A DNA stretch of 64,000 bases. Origin: Stereocaulon alpinum. Taxonomy: Eukaryota > Ascomycota > Lecanoromycetes > Lecanorales > Stereocaulaceae. The DNA lies in assembly GCA_018257865.1 (NCBI GenBank), contig JAEUBA010000036.1:62001-126000 (forward strand), given 5' to 3'. Positions 24,325 through 35,109 of this stretch are shown here, in pieces. Under the pieces are notes generated by a model. That model had not been told where the DNA came from. It was given only the letters and a program-made list of their open reading frames with translations, and did no database searches. Numbering within the stretch: position 1 is the first letter of the stretch; each line of letters begins with the position of its first letter. The position numbers were made by a program, and so were the translations under genes.

Positions 24325-24918
24325 CTATACTGTAACCGAGGTCTGCAGTCTCCACCACTCAACCATCGCGATCCCGCTCACTATGACTTCATCCATTATC
24401 ATGTCTCCCACTCCCGATGACAATTCAAAACTTCCCGCTTTCTTCAACGACCACCCGCCAACCCGGAATCTAGCGAAGAGCTGCTCCTTTTCATCGACGC
24501 AGAGCATGTTTCCACAACTGAGCCTGCCATCAAACTTCCATTTGAGAAAGCCCGCTGAACTCTGGAATCCATAAGTATTTGTGAAAAATCTTGCCTTTGA
24601 GAGCTTTGTAGGTTGATTTTGGATTATGAGATCGATCTTGCTCGACAAAGTATGGAATGTGACAGTTCCCACGATGCAATTCGTGTCAGCGGTGGATATT
24701 GTCAAGTAAGGCCCTGAACTGAAGAGCTTCCAGCCGGTTTTGAGGTTGACCCTGTAAAGGACCGTCTCCTTGTCCGAGTCAAGTATGACGGCACGGGCTT
24801 GAGTCCAACCTTCGTAATTGACGTGGAGTAAGCGATGGGGAGGTGCCGCATTGCCCAGTACCGAACTAGTGGTGGATGTGTAGCCCGTTTGTTGGGCTGG
24901 CGACTGGTTGTTTGCCAT
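24325..24918 (-). CDS. tubby/LURP-like fold protein of unknown function
   Basis: Single-exon protein of 197 residues, no signal peptide or membrane span. After a short Gln/Thr/Ser-rich head it shows the beta-rich pattern of the fungal LURP/tubby-C-like family: ARAVILDSDKETVLYRVNL, then TNCIVGTVTFHTLSSKIDL, a central LKWKFDGRL strand, LCVDEKEQLFARFRVGGWS, and a final DEVIVSGIAMVEWW strand. These intracellular proteins are common in ascomycetes and have no established function; lipid binding is only suggested by fold. The ATG at 24918 is the first in frame and gives a family-like N-terminus. Confidence 0.7.
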   Translation of the reverse strand: MANNQSPAQQTGYTSTTSSVLGNAAPPHRLLHVNYEGWTQARAVILDSDKETVLYRVNLKTGWKLFSSGPYLTISTADTNCIVGTVTFHTLSSKIDLIIQNQPTKLSKARFFTNTYGFQSSAGFLKWKFDGRLSCGNMLCVDEKEQLFARFRVGGWSLKKAGSFELSSGVGDMIMDEVIVSGIAMVEWWRLQTSVTV

Positions 24919-25534
24919 GTTGATACAGCAGACTTCAAGGTATGGGTCGACGGGAATATGGGGGGACTTGGGGTCTTGTGGGTATTGCTCAACGACAAGG
25001 ATAGCAGCTTCCCAAGCCTAGCCGTGATACAGGTCTCGGCATTGTCATGTGAGATAGTAAGCAGGGATCGTCGATCCTGAGACGGAGGTCTGTATGCCGA
25101 GGTTGTAAGACTGGACCAGCCAGTATGCTGAGCCAAGGAGCGCACTCGAGGAGCTTACGTGAGTCCAATAAGCATCTTGGCTGATGGCAATGGTGAGTGT
25201 TGAAGGTGGCCTGCATGCCAAGGATTACTCAGCCTTGGCATGATGAGTCATTACCACTATACATAGATCGCGTATGTAGCACTTAGCATCTAACAAGCAA
25301 GCGTTCTACCTTATATAATTAACAGTGAGGGCCATCAAAGATAGTGAAGCTCTTGTTTTGTTACGTAGTTTGATACCGAGATCTAGCCCCAACGCAATCT
25401 CCATCGTGATAGGTTCACTTTATCTTTTGCTTACTCTACATTTCCCCATTACGCTTCAATGATGAGTCTATGCTCAGTAACAGACGTCTGGTAGCATTTT
25501 GTCTTTGCTGCGGCGATGGCGCTGCATCCGTCGT
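24919..25534. other. intergenic, no gene seen
   Basis: Promoter region of the tubby-like gene (-), then AT-rich sequence leading into the kinase remnant. Confidence 0.5.
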
Positions 25535-26354
25535 GCCAAGACTCCAAATGAGATGCCGATCGATGAAGAGAAGAGCTGGGGTTATGAGCCAACGAGATAT
25601 TGCCACATTCGCATTGGGGATACCCTCGGAGGGCGATTTCGAATACCGGGTAAGCTTGGATGGGGCCACTTCTCAACAGTGTGGTTTGCAAAGGACATTG
25701 AGTAAGATTTGCTCTGCAAATATTGTTGACGTAGCTATAATTCCACCAGAGAGCAGCAAGAGGTATCCGTCAAAGTATCTACCCGCTGGCTGTTGAGGGG
25801 AGCCTGGCACGAGCGAGATGTTTATGAAGGCGTTGGACCACGGAAATCAAGATCATCCGGGCTGCGATCATGTGCTCCGCAGTCATGCCTCCTTTGTCGA
25901 CGAAGGATCGAATGGCCAGCATATTTGTCTTGTTTATCCAGCCATGGGCGAGTCTCTCGGCTTATTCAAATCTAGGATGCCTGATCACAAGCTTCCATTA
26001 TACATAATGAAGCGTGTCTCACGGCAGTTGCTGCAAGCACTGGACTATACTCATGCGTGTGGCCTCGCCCATACAGGTATCTACCTTGCTAAAGGCACCT
26101 ATTCTTCACTGATCTTACTTCCATATGTTTCGCTTAGGAATATACCGTGCGAACTGGATGGGACCGTGATTACACTTTATTTGAAGGCTATCCTAAAGCC
26201 TCACGTTTTAGTCAAGGCACCACCGAACAGACCCGTTCCTTCAACGGGGATGCGAGTGCTAGTGGACGTCAGGAACCTCAACATTAGACGATATATGGAT
26301 AAAGAATCGAAATATAAGGCTAGGACTACTAATGCATACCGGCAAGACTTCTAA
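25535..26354 (+). pseudogene. broken SRPK-like protein kinase
   Basis: Remnant of a fungal SR-protein-kinase-like (SRPK) gene. The first piece has the SRPK-type start of the kinase domain (GYEPTRYCHIRIGDTLGGRF, glycine loop LGWGHFSTVW), a 48-nt intron at 25702-25749 and a VSVKV strand carrying the ATP-binding Lys. Near 25820 the homologous sequence moves to another frame (DHGNQDHPGCDHVLRSHASF, HICLVYPAMGESLGLF, LLQALDYTHACGLAHT), so a frameshift separates the two. The catalytic HTD motif is HTG here, losing the catalytic Asp. After a possible intron the sequence becomes hard to align, and the activation segment and C-lobe are missing by 26354. Neighbouring P450 remnants support general decay. 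Confidence 0.7.
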
Positions 26355-26644
26355 GCTAAGAAGAATTCGCCACATCTCCTGGAAATCATTAATTTTTACA
26401 ATTGGAACGGTTGATTTTGCGGCCCCAACGATTAAAACCGAACCGATAAGGACCCCAAACTGAACCGACTACTAAGGAAAAAGGGCCGACTAACGGTTAA
26501 ACCAAATATTAACACTAGAAGTTGGTCATCCATCAAGAATGTTGGTCTCTCAAAAGCGACCTGTGCAATTTCGCCATGCTTATCCATCATTGCAGTCCGA
26601 GTAGCATGATTCAAATCGATCCTGTACCTCTCAACTGCCAGCAC

Positions 26645-28053
26645 TCAAGATCCTTTGTGTGTTTCTTTGTGTGTCTCTGTTTGGCTGGGTGTATTGGGAT
26701 AGCAATTATCTTGAACCGTAGCCTCTGGGACCTGCAAACCCTTCCTAAAAGTTCTAGATGATTGCTCAACGTCGTGGGTAATATATATCGTATCCAACGG
26801 CACAATATGCTCTATCGAGTTCTGTCTTGAAGGCAGACTGCGGTGTCGGTCGTGGTCACAAGAAGAGAAGGAGCTTTTCCCGCCCCACGAGCCTTTGAAC
26901 TTGAGGGATTGGAAGGATGATAGGAGGCGAGCAGCGCAAGAGAACGAAGATGCAGATTTCTCGTCTCTAGCAGACTGTTCAGACTTGACAAAAAGCTGGC
27001 GAAAAGATCCAAGACAGGCAACTATGATAGCTGCATGAGGGGAGTATTAGCCAGTTAAGGAGACACTCTATGGGGAACTTTCGAAGACGTACAGACTGCC
27101 ATCTCGATGTTGCTCCACATGTAAAGCCAGGTCATGTCCAATTGTGTCGTATTGGAAGTCACCAAGGCAACGCGTACTATTGCGAAGATCATGACGAGGA
27201 TTGTAAGGGAGAAGACTCCGATAAGCGCAAGCTTCTTTTTCCAAGATACCCGGACATTCCATAGCATCAGCACCGGAATCGTAATAACTGATTGGATGTT
27301 AGTTTATTCACATTCCGCTATCCGATAGACTCACTCATCACGTCGGTAATCACATCAGGAGCGCAATTATAATGCAGAGTGGTGGTCTGAAAGTGCAATA
27401 CGTCGGGGCTTGCGCATGTACCTGCCTTTATCAGTATTGCTTCTAGTATTGGGTACAGATCTGGCATACTCAAGATATGCAACAAGGATCCCAGTAGACA
27501 ACGGTATTCGGTGTCGCCAACACAAGTGGCCAATGTTGCGATGGTAACTCCCAAAACGCACCACCACCATATCTTCTGACCTTTAACCTTCTGGCCCAAC
27601 CTGCGGAAGAAGATAAGAATTGAAAATTTGACACTCCATAAGCAGGCATAGAAGAGCAGAATTGGAACTAATTCAGTGTGTAAAAAGCTTTCTTCGGTAG
27701 CAAGAACTTCAGGTGTTGGCTCAATCAGGCCAGCCCCGAGGGCATATTGAGCGTACATAGCGCCCTGTTGAGTCTGCCAGACGACGGCATTGGCCAGGAT
27801 GAAAGTCCAGGCAATTAGGACCAACACATCGTCTGCGAAAATGCGATTAAAGTATTTGACACGAACGAACAAGCGGAAGATGAGGAAACAGAGCGACAGC
27901 GCTGTTCCTCCCCACATGATACCCTAGACGAAAGGACAGTCAATCAACCGCAGTACATCTTATGGATCAAGTGTTATTACATACGAGAAAGGTTGGCCCA
28001 GCAACTCTGGGTTTGAGTGAGACTAGGCCAACATCAGGATTTAGAGCAGCCAC
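26645..28053 (-). CDS. rhodopsin-like fungal integral membrane protein, start codon unresolved
   Basis: Seven-helix fungal 'rhodopsin domain' protein (no retinal function implied). Exons: up to 27985, 27923-27335, 27287-27093, 27030-26645; introns 61, 47 and 62 nt. Family landmarks: ADDVLVLIAW, LYNC-type segment LHYNCAPDVITDV, IPVLMLWNVRVSWKKKLALIGVFSLTILVM, MWSNIEMAV and SIIVACLGSFRQLF, then a Ser/Lys-rich cytosolic tail. A further 48-nt in-frame stretch (27422-27469) has splice signals and may be an intron. The conserved N-terminus AALNPDVGL is preceded by GTG at 28051-28053 rather than ATG, and a stop lies in frame about 45 bases upstream behind an AG. Either an upstream exon supplies the ATG or the start was lost; the first in-frame ATG (27917) would remove part of helix 1. 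Confidence 0.7.
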
Positions 28054-28689
28054 ACTTGGGCAACAAGTAGAGAGCTTTTCGATAGAAAATTGAACAAAGA
28101 AGACTGAGCCCTATCGAAATTTACAAAGGAGCCAGACTGGAGTCCAAAGCCCAAGATGAGACGAGACGGTCTGTATGAAAGATCCAGCGAGGCAAGGTTG
28201 CATGAAGATCTATCCACGCCGCCTTCATCGGCAGCTGTGCCAGATCATGTCATCGATAGACATGGTAGGACAACTCAGGAAGTTGTATGTTTGGTAGTTT
28301 AACGGAAAACATACTTAGATCACGACATTTTAAGTGCCACTCATGCGCATACATGAGATCAATCTTGGTGTAAAGCCATCTTTTCGACAGGTCGGCTTAT
28401 GCACACCACCCCAACGCCAAGGTCGGTCCGAGCACCTCCTGTTGACAGCCGCATCTCCTCATCTATATACCTTACCACAATGTCACTTTTGAGCGATCAT
28501 AGCGGGAAGTACAGTAATCGCGCTAAGAACAATCTAAGCTTAATGCAATGTAAGAAGTGCGCTCCGACAGCACCCCACCCTTGCATTGAGATGCCGAAAA
28601 AGGCATACCTCTGCCAAATTGGGGTCGGGTAGGTAAACTGCGCTGCCAGGAAAAGTCTAGTATTCTCCGCGGTAGCTTCTGATACTTGC
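28054..28689. other. intergenic, no gene seen
   Basis: 5' flank of the rhodopsin-like gene and the region beyond the P450 remnant C-terminus. No intact gene. Confidence 0.4.
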
Positions 28690-29771
28690 CTGATAGGGGT
28701 TACCCACACGTCCGAGCTCGGAAAAGGTCGAGAAACGCCCAGACGAGCCAAAGTAAGCATACTTTCGTCAGAGATTAGAAATGTCTGCTTGTGTGAAGCG
28801 AGCTGGACATCGAAGCGATGTATCAATAAGGCAATAGATTGGAAGATCCCTCGCATCGCTAAAAAGGCCAGGCCATTATGTCTTTCTAACACCCCAAGGT
28901 TTGTAGCCTGGGCTAATGATGAGAGCGTGTGTTTGCAAATACCTCTACCGGTGCAAAAAGTGATGCATCGAACCCTATTTTGTCTTCGTCGCCATAGAGC
29001 TGGCAGATTGGGACTACGGCAACATTTGCCGCCGAAAGACCTTCCCGCCTATGGTTATGTTACGAATCATGCCTAGGAGAGCCGAAACCCATTTTCGAAG
29101 CCGCAATGCTTCATGGTACACAGCTCGTAACCTTGGGGATTTTGTCACACGGTAACTAAGCTCGAGATCATTGTGCTGAAAAGCCGGGATGATCTCCTCA
29201 TGGATGACAGCGTAGAATTCGTTGTCCAACAGTACATATGACGTGGTCGAGGACGCCAGTTTGTAGGCATTTGCCTCTCCACTGGAAAACTTTACACTCT
29301 CCATCAATCATGATGCTAGAGCAAGATTCATAAAGAGAGGGTTGGAATGGTCCCAAGACCAGAAGTCGACCCACAGCGAGACTTCCAATTCAAGGCCATC
29401 GACGAGTTTACAGCCTCCTATTACGGCTCCATGAGAGTGCTTCAAATGACTCCCCGTAGCGGGTGCTATCTTTAGAGGTCTTGGGTCAGATGCCTCAGGC
29501 GATTGCCAGAGGGTTTTACTGCAGTACTGGTGATCGGGTTTTCCCGAAGCACGTTTAGTCTCGTGGGACTAATGCCGAAACCAGCCATCGTTTCGGTAAG
29601 AGACCAATCCCGCAACAGATTTGTTACGTCCGTGGAGAACTCCCCAGCATCGGACGGAGATGTAACGACATAGTCTTTCGTTCCCGCGTCCATAAGAGCA
29701 AACACTTCTCCGGTCTTTCGAGAGAATTGGCTGGGAAATTGAACAAGACTGGCTTCTCTAGCTGATCCCAA
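28690..29771 (-). pseudogene. cytochrome P450 remnant 1
   Basis: Broken P450 on -. The N-terminal piece (29771-29472) contains YVVTSPSDAGEF and LTETMAGFGISP, family-typical. The next piece (29307-29014) reads ANAYKLASSTTSYVLL and the K-helix region YHEALRLRK. Only about 160 bases separate them, so roughly 150 residues (including most of the I-helix region) are missing. Further on, PICQLYGDEDKIGF and SPGYKPWG lie in shifted frames with stops between. At the haem loop the expected cysteine codon reads TGG, and the preceding codon is a stop. The terminal piece (to about 28690) holds GIFQSIALLIHRFDVQL and SSDVWVT. Internal deletion, several frameshifts, stops and loss of the haem ligand make this a clear pseudogene. 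Confidence 0.8.
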
Positions 29772-30672
29772 ACTGACTGACGACTTGTTGCATCATATGT
29801 ATTGACGAATTACTTACGTTCCATGAAGAACCAGCTTGTGGGAATCTCGAATTGAACTATCGGCGTGAGCTAAGCAAGGATCAATGCATGAAGAAGGCAC
29901 ATCTCAAGAGCTTCTCATACCCAAAACTAGATGACTTCAGTCTTGAGTGTTTGAGGAGAAGAAAGCTCTCAAAGTTTTGGGTTGTCTGAGGTACGATACC
30001 TTCTAAGATACTTTGAACTTTTCAAATTGGAACTGGACGGCCGAAATGCGTGTCGCCGAAAAAAAAAGCCCGTCTTCATTGACTTTCGCTCGCCGCCAAA
30101 AGAGTCAGCTGAGTTCCAGGACTCGTATCCTCAATGCTTGCCAGATCCCACAGCACCATGGCGATCCTTGCGGGATGAGCAGTGGAGGAAATTGCCCTGT
30201 CTCAAGATGGACAAACAACAAAGCGAGCACTCGAGGGATGCATGAGTGAGTCCAACACATTCGGCCCTGTGAGATGTTACTTTAGGGTCCTTCGGTTCCA
30301 CTAGGCTCCTTCGGCTCACGTGCTCTATTCGAAAAATTGCCAGCTTGAGTCGGTGGGCGGTGTTTTTGACATGGTAAATCGACAAGTGAAGTGCAGTACT
30401 GAATCCTTCCGCGGGAGCCAACAAATATCACGCTTCCTGTAGGACTCTTGCTACAAGCGGCGTAATCTCCATCCAGTAGCCCAATATTGGATTCCCTGCT
30501 GTAGCCACAATGTTTCCCGGCCCAGTAGGCGAAAAATTTCTCGACCTACATCCAATCAACGCTGCAGCCAGTGTGGTATCGATGTACGGTGAGCGGTGTC
30601 CATATTGAGACACATAAAAAGGTTTACTTACAAGAGGGCTGAAGCCCACTTTTGTCATCCCAATTCGTACCC
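29772..30672. other. intergenic between divergent P450 remnants
   Basis: Mostly without recognisable genes. A 76-codon open stretch on - at 30428-30658 (with HRSPYIDTTLAAALI) looks protein-like in composition but I cannot assign it to a family; it may be another relic. Confidence 0.35.
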
Positions 30673-31985
30673 ATGCTCCTTCAATTCAATGCTCTCACGC
30701 TGGCAGATAGCCACCTAATTCAGATGATTCACCAGATGATTCCGCAAATCTTGTTTGGTCTTGCAGTAGCCTGAGTAGTGTATAGTGCTTTCACCCTGGC
30801 CATCAACTACCATCGTGCCCGTGGCATGAAGATACCTCTGGTCGTGGTTCCAGTGAGTCCTATGAACGTTCTTTGGATCGGCTTCTTCGAGCCTCTACTG
30901 TTTAGTATCATCAATCGCCTGCCTTTCCGCCTCGGTAGCTTCAGTCGCTATGGCCGTAGAGGGCGGCATTTCCACGACAAAGCCGCCTCCCATCTGCAAT
31001 TGGGCGATGCGTGGGCTGTCGTGACACCTCGCGAAATCCTGCTACACATTTGTAACCCCGAAGCTATCAATAAGATCTTTGCAAGGCGGCAAGATTTTGT
31101 GCGACCGATCCAATTCTTTAGTAAGTGACCATCTTACCTAGACCGTTAAACCTTATTGATCAAGACCACTAGAAATGCTCGAACTCTTCGGATCAAATGT
31201 CATTACAGTAAGTGTCTCACCTGAAACGCCAATATAGCTTATGGGTAGTGTAGGTTGTTGGGGTAGACTAGCAATCCCATAGGAAGCTTGTCGCTGCTTC
31301 TTTTAATGAGAATACAAACAAACTTGTATGGTCCGAGTTTTTAGCCCAAGCCCGGGACGTGATGGAAGCGTGGACTTCGCATCTATTCATGATGCTGGTC
31401 CCTCCAAAGCTCCTGTCAATGCCTTCCATTCCGAAGTCATGGGCCCGGACTGGACAAGCAATGAGGGACTTCGGACGATACATGATCGATATATTCGATG
31501 AGGAGCGGAGACTGCTTGATGCTGGGAAACCAGGCACAGGTGACCTAATATCATCGCCTAATGTCATCGCTGACGAGGTCATCGAAGAACGAACAGATCA
31601 ACCCTAAGAAGGGCATTGCAGATAGACTAAAAGGGCTTACCTTGAGTGAGATCTTTGGTAACATGTCCGTTACCATGTTTGCGGGATATGATACAACCGC
31701 AAATACCTTAGCATACGCTATGCTTTTGCTAGCAGCCTATCCTGAAGTCCAAGATTGGGTGGGTTAGGAGCTTCAAGAAATCATGCAAGGCTCGGCAAGC
31801 GAGACATGGGCATATGAAGACTCATTCCCGCTCCTCAAGCGATGCCAGACAGTCCTAGTAAGTCATTAACAAGCCTCAATATGTCTCCCAACTCAAAATC
31901 TTTTCTTAGCTTGAGACTCTTTGCCTGTATCCTCCCGTGCACTCAAAGAGTCCGTTACCTGATACGGTTAGCGTATGTAGATCCG
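30673..31985 (+). pseudogene. cytochrome P450 remnant 2, 3' end missing
   Basis: Broken P450 on +. It starts with ATG 30673 and a membrane anchor, interrupted by TGA at 30772-30774, then INYHRARGMKIPLVVV, GDAWAVVTPREILLHICNPEAINKIFARRQDF. Introns with good signals follow (about 31122-31171 and from 31210). A TAG at 31269-31271 replaces the Trp of the conserved D-W-x-x-H-R-K motif. Then VAASFNENTNKLVW and GRYMIDIFDEERRLLDAG. Near 31590 the frame shifts to TLSEIFGNMSVTMFAGYDTTANTLAYAMLLLA (I-helix, with AGYDTT), and a TAG at 31765 precedes ELQEIM. The K-helix ETLCLYPPVHS is followed at about 31985 by unrelated TAG-rich sequence; the haem-binding end is absent. Confidence 0.8.
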
Positions 31986-32557
31986 AACTTTTATTTATAG
32001 TATCTACTCCCGCGCAGGCGGCCAGCTATAAGACCAACCTATACGCGGTGCTGGCTACGAACCTTCGGTGTCCCTTGGGCGCGCCGGAGAGCCAATAGGT
32101 CTAGGGGTACATACGGTTGGATTAACCGTACGAACGCGTGGAATAGGGGTATATAGGCCAAACCTACGCGAACTGGGCCTCGCAGACGTGGCCTAACACC
32201 CGAAGAATATCTAGGGCGGCTTCGCGCACACGTCTTTCGGGAGCCTCCCCGGGTAGTTGAACTCTTATCAGTCCTTATCGTGACCGTCTCAACATCTAGC
32301 GCACTGGTCGACATCAAGGAGAACTTCACGGTAGCCCACAACGGCCCCGCAACGCGGGCCCCAAAGCCGCCTCAGGTACCCTAAATCTGGTATTCGTTAC
32401 GCTCTAGGGGCTTTCCTAGAGTGCCCACTTACGGAAACTCTCGCCCGGAAAGATGAATTATTTCTACAGTATTTCGACGAAGCGCTTCCGGCTCCGCCAA
32501 GTCATACCTGAGTCTCAAGTCCGACACCCCAATCCGAAGAATAGGGCAGCCTGAAAC
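31986..32557. repeat. degraded repeat-like sequence truncating the P450
   Basis: Sequence that replaces the P450 3' end. It is rich in TAG trinucleotides in every frame and in short motifs such as tctaggg, typical of transposon debris hit by C-to-T mutation (RIP). No transposase, reverse transcriptase or terminal repeats can be recognised. The type is unknown. Confidence 0.4.
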
Positions 32558-33201
32558 TCACTCCTTCTTCTCCCCTACCCCAGCAGGAAACCACTCATCC
32601 GGCTCCGGATAATCCCAGTCCTCCGGAAATTCGTATCTATACCTTTCCAATCAGCATAACTCTGCCAAGGGGAGATTTACGGAAAAGAACGGAAAGTTTC
32701 CAAACCCACTCACGTCTCAAAGCACGTCCCCGTCTTCTCCTCCGTCTGAAAGAACGCGAAATGATTCTTCCCCATCCAACTCCCCCCCTGCGCCATCTCA
32801 AACCCTCTCTCTCCAAACCCTTTAATCCTCTCCTCGAATGGGATCTTGTTGCAGTCGTAGGCTATATGATGGATTCCCTCTCCGTGTTGATCAAGGAATT
32901 CCTGGAAGATGGTGGGGCCGGAAACGGGCTGGATGACTTCGTAGACCATTTTGGGACTGATTTCGGCGAAGCAGACGCGTAAGATAAAGGGGGTGGACTT
33001 GGAGCGGTAGGTTTGGTTGGTGGTGTTGGTGGGGGAGAAGGTGTAGATGCGCCAGGGGCCGATGCCGAGGGCGGAGAGGCCGGTGATGGTGCGTTTGAAG
33101 TCTGCGGTTACGAGGCAGATTTCAACTGGGTTGCCGAGGAAGGAGGAGGAGAGGGCGGGCGCGTTAGTGATACTAGGTTTTGAGGGGTGGGTTGGACACA
33201 T
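32558..33201 (-). CDS. VOC-fold (glyoxalase/dioxygenase superfamily) protein
   Basis: Vicinal-oxygen-chelate fold protein of 188 residues. Two exons, 33201-32714 and 32636-32558, with a 77-nt intron (GTGAGT donor). The ATG at 33201 (MCPTHPSKPSI) is the first ATG in frame. The fold shows as VEICLVTADFKRTITGLSALGIGPWRIYTF, ISPKMVYEVIQPVSG, FLDQHGEGIHHIAYDC (the typical H-H-I-A metal-site strand) and a C-terminal WDYPEPDEWFP segment carried partly by exon 2. It belongs to the large fungal glyoxalase/bleomycin-resistance/dioxygenase superfamily; substrate unknown. It is the only clearly intact enzyme gene in the decaying 25-37 kb block and lies between two degraded repeat stretches. Confidence 0.85.
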
Positions 33202-34686
33202 TCTGAGTGACGACGTTATATAGTGCAAGATTAGACGTTCAAAATATAGCGATGAGACGAGAATTGGTAGTTATGAAACAAGCGGAGACTCGAGTATAGA
33301 AACAGAGGGCGGAATAGATAGTAATATCAAACCCTACTGGGGTCTCTGAGATGGTAAACCAAAAGACTTTTCAGAACGCGGACCCTAAATACCGCGAGCT
33401 CGTCCTTACGGCAGCGTATATTGACTATTCTATCAAAACTCCGACCATCTACATTTGAACCCTACCAAATTTTCTAAAATTTTAACTATACTGCCTATAG
33501 GGCCTAGTACACCTATTCTATAGACGTAATAATTAGTCAATTATAGTTCTTACTACTCCTATTTATTTAGAACGTCCTAGATTATTACCGCTGGCTGTGC
33601 TGTTAGCCTGTTACCGCCACTAAGGCTGCTACTATCAACTGCAGGCCCTCCGCAACTAATGTATGTATTTAGTATCCTATCTACCAATCGACAGCGCTTG
33701 CCACGCAGTACTGATATAGAAGCAGGGCGGAAGGCTTATAGGACGTTAGGATTACTGTAGGAGGTAGTTAGCGCGGTCTATTATTCATTTAAGTAGAGAT
33801 ACTGGATCACCAAATATACGTATATCAACAGTTTAGCGGCGGCGACGTTATAGCTAGCGGCAACGATCTAGGACGTTCTAAATAGATAGGAGTAGCAAGA
33901 ACTATAGTTGACCAATTATTACGCCCGCAAGATAGGTGTACTGAGGCCTGTAGGCAGTGTAGTTGAAATTTCAAAAAGTTGGTGGGGGTGTCAGTTGAAG
34001 ATGTGCGGAGTTTTGATAGAATGGTTAGTATGCGCTGCCGTAGTCAGACGGTCCGCAGAATTGCCCTGGAAAGAAGTTCGCTTAAGTCGAATTCGTAGCT
34101 GTGACTGCTTACCTTCTCTAAGCTTATCGCGTGTAACTGGTTTCTCCAAAGACTGAGTGCGTGCAGGCCCGTCGACGAAGACTCTTAGTTATTTGTGAGG
34201 GTAGCGAAGTTATATTGCTGCTACCGCAATGCAGACGATGTAAAGCTGATGTGGACGCATAAAGTTTCAGCAAAGCGAGTCTAAGCCCGCTCAGTAAGGG
34301 ACCGCGTCTGAACGGTCACTAGATAGTAATGGTTTCGGGTGCGAACATCCAGACATCTTCTTAGCTAACACTTACAACAACGACGAAAAAGGTCTTTGAA
34401 AACGGTGTGGAGTTTTATTCAAATAGTCGAGGGAGAGAATTGTGAACGCTGTTGCTGAGTCATCCTCGATGGCAATTCCATCGCAGCATCAAATTATCCT
34501 GCTCCATACGTTAGTGCTCAACATAGCACCATCAAACCGCCCACCAGCTTGCACTCCGACATTATCCTTGTAGACAGCTAAGCATTTCCATCGACAAAAC
34601 TCTTTGACAGCCGTGACGTTATGGTGATGCCACAAGCTCAGATAAAAGCAATAAACGTTTAAGCTGTCCCATTCCGGTCTCCTTGA
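33202..34686. repeat. AT- and TpA-rich repeat debris
   Basis: Particularly 33400-33900 is rich in TA, CTA and TAG, with stops in all frames, as in RIP-inactivated transposons of Pezizomycotina. Some stretches read like broken protein (for example around 33680-33760) but I cannot assign a transposon family. The boundary toward 34200 is gradual and undefined. Confidence 0.5.
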
Positions 34687-35109
34687 CACCATCAACTTCT
34701 ATACTCAGACTTTGTTTCAGAGCAAAGCCAATACGTGACGCGAACTAAGAGACGCAACAATGGCATCTACAATAGTACCATTCCTGACATCAGCACGGGC
34801 GACTCTGCAGGCGCGCACGCCGGAGCGGATGTCGCCAACAAGGCCAAATCGGCCATGAAAGGCATTCATCTACGCAACACCGCTTCCTCTGAAACTACTG
34901 CTAACTTAGACGTTCAGGGCATCGGCGAGGCAATACGTGGCAATGCCAACGCGGCTATGAATTCCGCAAGCGGAGATGCGGAAGCAGTGCGGAAGAATGA
35001 GCAGATAGCGAACAAGGGTGTGCGTGAGATAGATCAGGCACAGAGCACTGGTGGACAAGCTGGAGCATACCCTGGTCCCTGGTTGGGATCCGCAAGGACA
35101 GGGTTGTAG
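34687..35109 (+). CDS. small conserved-type fungal protein, 5' end unresolved
   Basis: Open frame ending at the TAG at 35107-35109. It has the pattern of small hydrophilic fungal proteins: NGIYNSTIPDISTGDSAGA, then KAKSAMKGIH, GIGEAIRGNANAAMNSASGD, and NEQIANKGVREIDQAQ. Around residue 50 an insertion (HLRNTASSETTANL) seems to break the GIHG-GEAIRG stretch. No suitable ATG starts the frame; the frame is open back to 34687 and a good acceptor (tttgtttcag at 34711-34720) suggests an upstream exon that I cannot place. A GTG lies at 34735. It may be a real two-exon gene or one that has lost its start. Confidence 0.45.
   Translation, partial: HHQLLYSDFVSEQSQYVTRTKRRNNGIYNSTIPDISTGDSAGAHAGADVANKAKSAMKGIHLRNTASSETTANLDVQGIGEAIRGNANAAMNSASGDAEAVRKNEQIANKGVREIDQAQSTGGQAGAYPGPWLGSARTGL

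Noticed and set aside
30428..30658. 76-codon frame on - with HRSPYIDTTLAAALI
   Set aside because: Protein-like but not assignable to any family or joined by splice signals to the P450 remnants; mentioned only as a possible relic.
32039..32341. 100-codon frame on - in repeat debris
   Set aside because: The opposite strand is full of stops and the frame has no motif; likely chance.
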